From Scatosoma sp045542595 (GTDB lineage Bacteria > Bacillota > Clostridia > Christensenellales > Borkfalkiaceae): 12,478 nucleotides of DNA. This document shows positions 5,959-12,448 of this stretch, piece by piece. Location of the stretch: NCBI GenBank assembly GCA_045542595.1, contig JAZQLI010000035.1:1-12478 (forward strand). Reading direction: 5' to 3'. The position numbers and the translations under genes are program-made. The number at the start of each line of letters is the position of its first letter. Position 1 is the first letter of the stretch. The notes beneath the pieces are model-generated. The model saw only the letters and a list, made by a program, of their open reading frames with translations. It was not told the DNA's origin and did not search any database.

Positions 5959-6210
5959 ATGGAAAGTATCGAACGGCTGGCGGAATCCATACCAGCGCCC
6001 GAAAAAGACGTAAACCAGGAAAGCGCCGAAATGCTCAAAGCACTTTACGATGTGGGCGAAAAGATCACCGGCGTAATTACGAAACTATCCGAAATGTCGG
6101 ATAAAATGAACACTATCAACCAGGAAAACGACGATACCGACGATACCGACGAAAAAGACGATACCGACGATACCGACGACCCCGACAAAAAAGACGAAAG
6201 CGAGGAATAA
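5959..6210 (+). CDS. Acidic protein, probable capsid scaffold (phi29 gp7 position)
   Basis: The 83-aa product lies immediately upstream of the major capsid gene, the position of the 98-aa scaffold gene 7 in phi29. GAGGG (5948-5952) is 6 nt from ATG. Residues 1-55 look helical (SAEMLKALYDVGEKITGVIT, SEMSDKMNTIN) and could form a coiled coil. From residue 57 the chain is almost only Asp, Glu, Thr, Lys and Pro (NDDTDDTDEKDD...), made by a DNA repeat. Scaffolds of this group are small, helical and charged, so the role fits, but there is no sequence match I can cite. The alternative is a capsid or host-binding accessory protein. Confidence 0.55.
   Translation: MESIERLAESIPAPEKDVNQESAEMLKALYDVGEKITGVITKLSEMSDKMNTINQENDDTDDTDEKDDTDDTDDPDKKDESEE
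6130..6177 (+). repeat. Coding repeat for the acidic Asp-Asp-Thr tail
   Basis: Two identical 21-bp copies, each built from the 9-bp unit GACGATACC, occupy 6130-6150 and 6157-6177, separated by GAAAAA. They encode DDTDDTD twice inside the scaffold candidate. The period is a multiple of three, so copy-number change would lengthen or shorten the acidic tail without breaking the frame. Confidence 0.85.
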
Positions 6211-6213
6211 TTT

Positions 6214-7371
6214 ATGAATGTAACACAGGTATACGCAATACTTAATGATGTAGTAAAAGAATCACTCGGTAGCAAAACATTCGCTGTAAAGGATACCGCC
6301 GGTATCGTAAGTATCGGTAATGAGATACTATCGTCCAGCACCAGCACAGACAAGTTTCTGGGCGTTCTGGTCGATCGTATCGGGCGCACGATCATTTCTA
6401 ACCGTGCTTATTCCGGAAACGTAAAAGCGCTGATTAATGACGCGTTCACTTTTGGCGCAATTCTCCAGAAAATTTACGTCGCGCCGATGGACGCCGTCGA
6501 AAATCCGCAGTGGAATTTAACAGCCGGCGTTAGTGTCGATCAGTACGTAATAACTAAACCTACCGTTAATCAGAAACTTTTTAATAAAGTTTCTACCTGG
6601 GAAATAGACGTTACCATTCCCGATAATACGCTCAAATCGGCATTTACCGGCGAAAGCGCTATGGCGGCGTTCATTGACGGCGTGTTTACCGCTATCCGTA
6701 ATAGTATGAATAAACAGCTCGAATCCATGGCAAATCTTGCATACGCTACCGCGGCGGCTATGTCGATCATACACGCTAAAGTAAATAACGGTCTGACCGC
6801 GATCGATCTTTTGGCGGCGTATAACGCTATGGCTGGTACATCTATTACAAAAGATACCGCGTACCATTCCAGCGATTTTACTAAATTCGCTACCCGTTAT
6901 ATTAACCTGGTAATTAAGCGTCTGGGCGAAATGTCTGTACAGTATAATACAGAATCTTACGCAAGATTTACCCCGGTCGATCGTATGCGCGTTATTATGC
7001 TGGCTGATTTCGAGGCGTCCGTCGCGTCATATCTTGAGGCTGATACTTTCCACGATGAATATCTCAAGATACCTAAACACGATACTGTCGTATCCTGGCA
7101 GGGTAACGCGGCACGTGAAAGCGACAGCATTTACATACATACCCCTAACGGTTACACCGTTAACCAGGAGGGTATCGTATGTATGTTGTGTGATGAGGAA
7201 TGTATCGGTCTGACATACGACGACCAGCGTATCAGATCGGCGCGTAACGAAAAGGGCGAATATACCAATTATTTCTATAAGGCTGATATGGGTTATTTCT
7301 TTGACCCGTCCGAGAATTGCGTTATATTCACTATCGGCGCGCTGGCAACACCTACACCCGATACACCCTAA
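6214..7371 (+). CDS. Major capsid protein (phi29 gp8-like)
   Basis: The 385-aa protein has the position, size and character of the major head protein: it follows the scaffold candidate and precedes the tail genes. The N-terminal 60 residues are helical (MNVTQVYAILNDVVKESLGS), followed by alternating strands and long helices (SAMAAFIDGVFTAIRNSMNK), as in HK97-fold capsids of phi29 relatives. phi29 gp8 is 448 aa and ends in an Ig-like domain; this protein lacks room for it and ends in a Thr/Pro tail (ATPTPDTP). GAGGA (6202-6206) precedes ATG 6214. Codon choice is richer in GCT, ATC and CTC than in neighbouring genes, which fits very high expression. A strong terminator follows. Confidence 0.85.
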   Translation: MNVTQVYAILNDVVKESLGSKTFAVKDTAGIVSIGNEILSSSTSTDKFLGVLVDRIGRTIISNRAYSGNVKALINDAFTFGAILQKIYVAPMDAVENPQWNLTAGVSVDQYVITKPTVNQKLFNKVSTWEIDVTIPDNTLKSAFTGESAMAAFIDGVFTAIRNSMNKQLESMANLAYATAAAMSIIHAKVNNGLTAIDLLAAYNAMAGTSITKDTAYHSSDFTKFATRYINLVIKRLGEMSVQYNTESYARFTPVDRMRVIMLADFEASVASYLEADTFHDEYLKIPKHDTVVSWQGNAARESDSIYIHTPNGYTVNQEGIVCMLCDEECIGLTYDDQRIRSARNEKGEYTNYFYKADMGYFFDPSENCVIFTIGALATPTPDTP

Positions 7372-7385
7372 ATAATATTTATTTG

Positions 7386-7418
7386 CGGCGTGGCGTTTAT
7401 GCGTCACGCCGTTTTTTT
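7386..7418 (+). terminator. Strong stem-loop terminator after the capsid gene
   Basis: A 10-bp GC-rich stem (7386-7395 with 7402-7411, one G-U pair) with a 6-nt loop is followed by seven T residues (7412-7418). The next ribosome binding site starts at about 7421, leaving no space for a promoter. Tail genes must therefore be reached by read-through, so the element should keep them well below capsid levels. Confidence 0.9.
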
Positions 7419-7431
7419 AAAAGGTGAAATT

Positions 7432-7893
7432 ATGGATATAAAATTTTATCAGAACGCCAGTGATAAACGCGTAATTGATAAAGTATTAAATATCGAATAT
7501 GCGTTAACCGGTTGTGAATTAATTGAACCGTCCAGCGCGATAAATCCGGAAATAATAATTTCCAGAACGCCGGGATTGTATCAGTATAATTACTGTTATA
7601 TTCCGTATTTTTCCAGATATTATTATATTACGGATATGATCGATATCGACGGCGCGCGTATGCAAATCAAATTACACGTTGATGTGCTTATGTCGTTTAA
7701 AGATCAGATCAAAGCGTGTCCGGTCAACAGCCGCACGAATGAAAAAAATTACGATATGTATTTACCCGATGATCGCGCGATAGAATCGCGTTATATCCGG
7801 TATAGTAAAAATTTCCCGGTTAGTTTTTCAGATTTCCAGGGTAGTTTTATTTTAATAACGGTTGGAAACGGTGCGACGCCGTTAACAGAATAG
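7432..7893 (+). CDS. Tail knob protein, N-terminal part (phi29 gp9-like)
   Basis: I start the gene at ATG 7432, with AAGGT (7421-7425) 6 nt upstream; the longer in-frame GTG at 7390 lies inside the terminator stem. The 153-aa product begins MDIKFYQNASDKRVIDKVLN and contains a block typical of the N-terminal tube domain of gp9-type tail proteins: NYCYIPYFSRYYYITDM, then HVDVLMSFKDQI and PVNSRTNEKNYDMYLPDD. In phi29 this domain is the first part of one 599-aa protein. Here it ends in TAG at 7891-7893, and a second gene follows in another frame. The two products probably assemble together. Confidence 0.75.
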   Translation: MDIKFYQNASDKRVIDKVLNIEYALTGCELIEPSSAINPEIIISRTPGLYQYNYCYIPYFSRYYYITDMIDIDGARMQIKLHVDVLMSFKDQIKACPVNSRTNEKNYDMYLPDDRAIESRYIRYSKNFPVSFSDFQGSFILITVGNGATPLTE

Positions 7894-7903
7894 AGGTATA
7901 AAT

Positions 7904-9592
7904 ATGAGATTTAGACTATATCACGTTCGCGGCGATCAGTTAATCAAAAAAATATTATTTGACAGCATAGAAACCACAACGACGGCGGCGTATTCCGGAC
8001 GTATTGATGAAAGTTACGGTATAACCGGTTATAGCGCTATGGCTGATTATGTCATTAATTCCAGCGGCGGCACGGTTAAAAGCGTATCAAATAACGTATT
8101 ATTGCCGTATGGTGCGGCTAATGTGAATACAAGTGCGTTAATTAGTAACGGTTTCCATAACTGGTTAGATTTTTCCGAAAACGGCGACATAGAGGTTAAC
8201 GACCGTTTTTATGTTAATAGGTGGGACGCTAACCATTCGTATATAATGTATACGGGTATTAGTGCCGGTTTGCGTCAATTTGTTTACTATACAAAAGACG
8301 CCGAGGTCGTTTACCGTGTCGGTATCGCACAAACAGATATGCCGCCCGGGTATAGTTTGTTTACAGCGTTACCGTGGTTAACATACTGGGGCGACGATAC
8401 AAATTATAATCTGGTATCCTGGAACGTCGGTTACTGGAATAATTACGGCGCATTTTTGGATTGTACCGTAGCCGGTAATTATGCGACGCCCGTATCGGTC
8501 GCACTCGCTAAAAAATTCTGGACGGATAGTCAGATATTAAACAATATCGACGCGCACATCGATACACCTATGGGCGGCGATCCCGATTATGATAATTTCG
8601 AGGGCGATAACATACCTATGCCGGGCGCACCCGATGAAAGCGTTAGCGGTGTTCTGGCAAGTGGGTTTTTAAACATATATAAACCCAGTGACGCTAATTT
8701 AAGGGCGTTCGGCGCGGCGTTATGGACTAACGCGTTTAACGTAAAATGGACTGATATCGATAGTATTAGTAACCTGGTATTAAACGCGGTATCGAATCCG
8801 ATAGATTTTATAATCGGTTTGTTTATGTTGCCGGTTACGCCGTCCGTCGGTGCGTCCAGCGGTATTTACCTGGGCGGTATTAATGTTAATACGATCAGTG
8901 CGCCGCGCGTGTCCAGTCAGTACGTTACAATCGATTTTGGTACGATAGACATAACCGAATTATACGCGAATTATCTGGACTATTCTAACAGCCGCGTATC
9001 GATATATTTACCGTATGTCGGAACGGCTGATATCGACGTCCAGGAAATAACCGGCGGTAGCGTAACACTACGTTATATAGTCGATGTATTTACGGGCGCT
9101 TGTGTTGCTAATGTACGATGTGTTAAAACGACGCTGTCGCCCTGGGGCGTAGCATATAAAAACGAAACTATACATAGCTATTCCGGTAATATGGCTATCC
9201 AGTTACCTATTAGCGCCGGTTCATTTGATACGTTAACCCAGGGATTAATAAACGTCGGTTTAGGACTGGGAACGAATACGCCGGCTATCGCTATGACGGG
9301 CGCTAAAGATGTGGTACAAGGTTTTGCCGGTGATGTGACTACACGCGGTAGTTTGTCCAGTAATACCGGTAAACTGGGATATCAGACGCCGTATTTAATG
9401 TTTACGCGACCGATAGAATCACGCCCGGCAAACCTGGGTGCGCTACACGGTTATAGCGCCGGCGTTGGCGGTCTGTTATCACAATTTAGCGGTTACGTGG
9501 TTTGTAGTGATGTGAAACTGGACGGCGTAACGGCGACCGATAGCGAATTGAACGAAATCGAAAGTATATTAAAATCGGGGGTATATGTGTAA
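7904..9592 (+). CDS. Tail knob protein, main and C-terminal part (phi29 gp9-like)
   Basis: The 562-aa protein starts at ATG 7904 with GAGGT (7893-7897) overlapping the stop of the upstream gene. Residues 1-220 show no family motif I know and may include the host-recognition part. From about 224 the chain follows the gp9 family: an acidic linker GGDPDYDNFEGDNIPMPG, then SGFLNIYKPSDANLRAFGAA, then the hydrophobic NPIDFIIGLFMLPV (298-311), which corresponds to the loop region that inserts into the host membrane in phi29. Next are SIYLPYVGTADIDVQEITGG (367 on), YIVDVFTGACVANV, and the end NTGKLGYQTPYLMFTRP ... SGYVVCSDVKLDGVTATDSE. It forms the distal tail tube and tip for DNA ejection. Confidence 0.82.
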   Translation: MRFRLYHVRGDQLIKKILFDSIETTTTAAYSGRIDESYGITGYSAMADYVINSSGGTVKSVSNNVLLPYGAANVNTSALISNGFHNWLDFSENGDIEVNDRFYVNRWDANHSYIMYTGISAGLRQFVYYTKDAEVVYRVGIAQTDMPPGYSLFTALPWLTYWGDDTNYNLVSWNVGYWNNYGAFLDCTVAGNYATPVSVALAKKFWTDSQILNNIDAHIDTPMGGDPDYDNFEGDNIPMPGAPDESVSGVLASGFLNIYKPSDANLRAFGAALWTNAFNVKWTDIDSISNLVLNAVSNPIDFIIGLFMLPVTPSVGASSGIYLGGINVNTISAPRVSSQYVTIDFGTIDITELYANYLDYSNSRVSIYLPYVGTADIDVQEITGGSVTLRYIVDVFTGACVANVRCVKTTLSPWGVAYKNETIHSYSGNMAIQLPISAGSFDTLTQGLINVGLGLGTNTPAIAMTGAKDVVQGFAGDVTTRGSLSSNTGKLGYQTPYLMFTRPIESRPANLGALHGYSAGVGGLLSQFSGYVVCSDVKLDGVTATDSELNEIESILKSGVYV

Positions 9593-10498
9593 ATGAGTAT
9601 AAAAGATTATGATACCTATAAAACAGCATATCCGGTAAAAACCGTTAAAAAGGGATATGGATTTTATATCCGTATGCTATTCGAAAAATGTTTAGGTATG
9701 TTCGAATATAGCGGTTTACCTAAATCGTTACCGGCGTCCGAGATCGAAAAAAATTTAATGTGGTTCGGTTTTACCGGCGTATTTAATGATAATAAATACG
9801 GCTTGACAGCGGTAACGGGCGGTCTGTCCGGAATAGATCAGTATTACAGACCTATTAAATTGACATACGCCCAGCCGATGTTAAAAACCGGCGAATTAAA
9901 AATAAATGAGGATTGCGTTATTATTTATAATACCCAGTCCGACGTTATAAATCCGTATGGGTTCAGTGAATTGATAAAGCGTTACGCGCGTTTACTGGCG
10001 GATATCGATAGTAGTATCGATATACAGATCATTAACAGCCGCGCCACAAAACTAAACAGTGTATCTAACGATCTGATCGCATTAGCTGTTAACAACGCTA
10101 TGAAAGCGCTGGAAAGTGGCGAAACGTACACCGTTAACCAGAACAGTATATTAGACGGCTGGACGCCAAAAGACTGGAACACAGCGCACCCGGATACACT
10201 CGAGAAACTGATCGACGCTAAACAATCGCTGTTAAATGCTTTTCTCGAGGAAATCGGCGTAAAATCCATTAATGAAAAGCGCGAACGTATGATATCAAAT
10301 GAGGTTAGCGCCGATAATCAATTATTAATGGTTAATACCGACGATCTGTTATATATGCGCACCCAGGGCGTAAACGCTATAAATGAAATGTTCGGAACGA
10401 ATATAACCGTTAAACTGAACGATATTTATAATGTATCGAAAAATATTAATATAATAGGGGGTGCTACTAATGATAACGACGATAGCGGCATATTATAA
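9593..10498 (+). CDS. Portal / upper collar protein (phi29 gp10-like)
   Basis: The 301-aa product is close to phi29 gp10 (309 aa) in size and place. The clearest signature is IGVKSINEKRERMISNEVSA (221-240), the hallmark sequence near the helical wing of phi29-type connectors. The N-terminus (KDYDTYKTAYPVKTVKKGYG) and the INPYGFSELIKRYARLLADI segment also fit. Twelve copies would form the channel in one capsid vertex through which the ATPase drives DNA. The start ATG 9593 abuts the tail gene stop; a GGGGG run lies about 11 nt upstream, so translational coupling is likely. The gene overlaps the lower-collar gene by 29 nt. Confidence 0.88.
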   Translation: MSIKDYDTYKTAYPVKTVKKGYGFYIRMLFEKCLGMFEYSGLPKSLPASEIEKNLMWFGFTGVFNDNKYGLTAVTGGLSGIDQYYRPIKLTYAQPMLKTGELKINEDCVIIYNTQSDVINPYGFSELIKRYARLLADIDSSIDIQIINSRATKLNSVSNDLIALAVNNAMKALESGETYTVNQNSILDGWTPKDWNTAHPDTLEKLIDAKQSLLNAFLEEIGVKSINEKRERMISNEVSADNQLLMVNTDDLLYMRTQGVNAINEMFGTNITVKLNDIYNVSKNINIIGGATNDNDDSGIL

Positions 10499-11141
10499 AA
10501 ACGGCGGTACTATTTTCGATAGTGCGTTAACTGATTATGAATATATGACTACCGACATAATCACCGCACTGGATAATATTTTAAAATATCGTTACGGGCG
10601 TAATAACCTTTTTACCGACGATCAGACCGAAATTATCGACGTTGTAAACGCTATGTTTGCGTTGAACGATGATAAATACAAGGCGCTGTATAATGTCGAT
10701 AAAATCGTTGACCCGTCCGACGAATACCGGGAAACGAAAACAAACACCGGTACACAGACTACCACGCACACCGGCAACACTACGTTGAACGACACCGGCA
10801 CGCAAACTAACCAGAATACGCCCGGTGTAGTCGGTACTATTACAAATAGTAAAAACACATCTGATAGCGGCGTTTTGCGTGTGATAGATCAGACCCAGAC
10901 GAGTAATACCGGTTCTGATACCGATACGCGCACCGATAATTTACAGCACCAGCGCACCGATAATTTAACCGATACGCGCACTGATAATTTAACCGAGGTG
11001 CGAAACGGTTATAATAATAAATTTTCGAACGCTGATTTTGTATTGAACCTTTTACGAAATAATTTATATGATACAATAATAGACGATACTATTAGTAGTA
11101 TCGTGATACCCGTATATGATTATGACGATTTAGAGGTGTAA
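10470..11141 (+). CDS. Lower collar protein (phi29 gp11-like)
   Basis: ATG 10470 is chosen because AGGGGG (10457-10462) lies 7-8 nt upstream; the in-frame GTG at 10461 sits inside that site. The 223-aa product has an ordered start (AAYYKNGGTIFDSALTDYEY), a Thr/Asn/Asp-rich low-complexity centre (about 88-176), and an ordered end (GYNNKFSNADFVLNLLRNNL ... DDTISSIVIPVYDYDD). This pattern and the place after the portal match gp11, which joins the portal to the tail tube. phi29 gp11 is 293 aa. The centre contains a 24-bp coding repeat. Its last codons GAG GTG form the ribosome binding site of the next gene. Confidence 0.75.
   Translation: MITTIAAYYKNGGTIFDSALTDYEYMTTDIITALDNILKYRYGRNNLFTDDQTEIIDVVNAMFALNDDKYKALYNVDKIVDPSDEYRETKTNTGTQTTTHTGNTTLNDTGTQTNQNTPGVVGTITNSKNTSDSGVLRVIDQTQTSNTGSDTDTRTDNLQHQRTDNLTDTRTDNLTEVRNGYNNKFSNADFVLNLLRNNLYDTIIDDTISSIVIPVYDYDDLEV
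10920..10991 (+). repeat. 24-bp coding repeat in the lower collar gene
   Basis: Three consecutive 24-bp units (10920-10943, 10944-10967, 10968-10991) encode TDTRTDNL, QHQRTDNL and TDTRTDNL, with a degenerate fourth start TEVR. Unit 3 differs from unit 1 by one silent base; the first half of unit 2 diverges. In-frame expansion could vary the length of the flexible linker. Confidence 0.8.
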
Positions 11142-11143
11142 AT

Positions 11144-11494
11144 ATGAAAAGAATTCCAGCGAAACTAAAACTGATCTTTAACGATATTAACCTGGCGCGT
11201 ACCGTTTGTTTACGCCAGCATATAACCGGCGTCGATATCGTTATCGCATTAATGATATTTAACGCCGACGATAAACGTTATACAATCGATAACGCTATAC
11301 ACGATTACGTACATTTAAATATTAATGAAAACGAAATATCGAAAATAATCGCGGATTATGAATTATCACCGTACTGTCGTTTTGATATGTCGTATGCTGA
11401 TATTAAAGCGCTGGAAAATGAACCGTATTTTAATGAACGTTGCGGTTTCTATGGTTTGAACGCTAATTATATTAAAGATCACGAGGTAATTTAA
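11144..11494 (+). CDS. Unknown 116-aa protein between collar and holin genes
   Basis: The start has GAGGT (11133-11137) at 6 nt. The protein begins MKRIPAKLKLIFNDINLART, has a hydrophobic helix (VDIVIALMIFN) that is too short for a confident membrane segment, and ends in a Tyr/Asn-rich section (ERCGFYGLNANYIKDHEVI). Cysteines occur at several positions without zinc-site spacing. In phi29 this position holds genes 12 and 13 (appendages and a tail-tip peptidoglycan hydrolase, both much larger); nothing here resembles them. It could be a small tail-completion or lysis accessory protein. Its final GAG GTA codons serve as the holin ribosome binding site. Confidence 0.7.
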   Translation: MKRIPAKLKLIFNDINLARTVCLRQHITGVDIVIALMIFNADDKRYTIDNAIHDYVHLNINENEISKIIADYELSPYCRFDMSYADIKALENEPYFNERCGFYGLNANYIKDHEVI

Positions 11495-11495
11495 T

Positions 11496-11726
11496 ATGGA
11501 TATTAACGGTATTGTAGCTATTATTTCATCGGTCGGATTTCCTATTGTGGGTTGTATCGGACTGGGTTGGTATGTAAAATATCAGACCGATAACAATAAT
11601 AAAGAGGTTAGCGAAATGCGCCGCGAACACCAGGAGGAAATCGCGAAAGTGACCGACGCATTAAATAACAATACGCTGGCACTACAAAAATTATGCGACC
11701 GTATCGACGGTAAAATAGAGGTGTAA
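11496..11726 (+). CDS. Holin (BhlA-like)
   Basis: The 76-aa product has a single N-terminal membrane segment (about residues 5-27, IVAIISSVGFPIVGCIGLGW) followed by a charged, probably coiled-coil tail (EVSEMRREHQEEIAKVTDAL, NNNTLALQKL). This is the layout of the BhlA family of holins and holin-like bacteriocins. It lies directly upstream of the lysozyme gene and would permeabilise the membrane at the end of infection. GAGGT (11483-11487) lies 8 nt from ATG. The terminal codons GAG GTG form the endolysin ribosome binding site. Confidence 0.8.
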   Translation: MDINGIVAIISSVGFPIVGCIGLGWYVKYQTDNNNKEVSEMRREHQEEIAKVTDALNNNTLALQKLCDRIDGKIEV

Positions 11727-11728
11727 AT

Positions 11729-12349
11729 ATGGAATATACCGGTATAGATGTATCACGTTACCAGGGTAATATAAACTGGGCGGCGGTGAAAAGTAGCGGC
11801 GTGCAATTTGCAATTTTACGCGCTGGCGGTTCGGACGGTTCATTTTTTAAAGATAAATTTTTCGAACGAAATTATAACGAATGTAAAGCGTTTAATATTC
11901 CCGTCGGCGCTTATTACATCGTCGGTAAATATTGTAACAGTGCCAGCGCCGGTTTATATGACGCGCAACGTTTCGCCGATCTGATAAAAAATAAATCGTT
12001 TGAGTATCCCGTTATAATCGATTTTGAATTACCCAGCGCGGCATATAAAAAAGGTAATACCGACGCGGTATTTACGTTTTGCCGCTATATGGAAAATTTA
12101 AAATATTACGCTATGGTTTACGGTTCTGATATCAGTGGTTTTAAAGATCGTTTAATACTAAAGGATTTAGCGCCGTTCGATAAATGGGTAGCGCGTTATG
12201 GTTCTAAACCTCGATATGTTCAAAATTTTGGAATCTGGCAATATTCCAGCGCCGGCAACGTACCAGGTATTAACGGGCGTGTCGATATGAATATATCGTA
12301 TAACGACTATCCTACTATAATGATTAAAAATCATTTAAACGGATTTTAA
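11729..12349 (+). CDS. Endolysin, GH25 lysozyme
   Basis: The 206-aa protein is a single glycoside hydrolase family 25 domain, cutting the N-acetylmuramyl-glucosamine bond of peptidoglycan. Visible signatures are the start GIDVSRYQGNINW (Asp7), RAGGSDGSFFKDKFFERNY, the catalytic strand PVIIDFE (Asp98, Glu100) and the terminal WQYSSAGNVPGINGRVDMNI block. There is no signal peptide, fitting holin-dependent export, and no separate cell-wall-binding domain, so it is about the minimal size for the fold. phi29 uses a different lysozyme family. GAGGT (11718-11722) precedes ATG by 6 nt and lies in the end of the holin gene. It is the last gene. Confidence 0.92.
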   Translation: MEYTGIDVSRYQGNINWAAVKSSGVQFAILRAGGSDGSFFKDKFFERNYNECKAFNIPVGAYYIVGKYCNSASAGLYDAQRFADLIKNKSFEYPVIIDFELPSAAYKKGNTDAVFTFCRYMENLKYYAMVYGSDISGFKDRLILKDLAPFDKWVARYGSKPRYVQNFGIWQYSSAGNVPGINGRVDMNISYNDYPTIMIKNHLNGF

Positions 12350-12365
12350 TTACTTAACATACTTA

Positions 12366-12399
12366 ACGGGGTAATGTGTGAAACATTACCGTCTTTTTT
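12366..12399 (+). terminator. Terminator at the end of the late genes
   Basis: GGTAATGT (12370-12377) pairs with ACATTACC (12383-12390) around a GTGAA loop and is followed by TTTTTT (12394-12399). It ends transcription from the whole rightward genome. The right arm and loop also take part in a second possible hairpin, TGTGAAACA (12377-12385) with TGTTTCACA (12404-12412), which would exclude the terminator fold. Confidence 0.85.
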
Positions 12400-12433
12400 G
12401 TTATGTTTCACAGATTACATAAACCTATTTAAA

Positions 12434-12448
12434 TGGTAGGTTAAAGGG
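12434..12448. repeat. Right inverted terminal repeat
   Basis: TGGTAGGTTAAAGGG is the exact reverse complement of the first 15 bases. On the right the sequence continues outward with GG and 28 further bases that have no partner on the left. It is the second presumed replication origin. Confidence 0.8.

Noticed and set aside
6045..6395. 116-aa minus-strand reading frame rich in Ser and Val
   Set aside because: It is the antisense shadow of the Asp-Thr repeat and the capsid start, with no ribosome binding site.
7390..7431. Longer start (GTG 7390) for the tail-knob N-terminal gene
   Set aside because: It lies within the terminator stem after the capsid gene and has no ribosome binding site; ATG 7432 has AAGGT at the usual distance.
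10461..10469. GTG 10461 as start of the lower-collar gene
   Set aside because: It lies inside the AGGGGG ribosome binding site; ATG 10470 is better placed.
10581..11076. Minus-strand frames opposite the lower-collar gene
   Set aside because: They are shadows of the repetitive linker, without start signals or protein-like composition.
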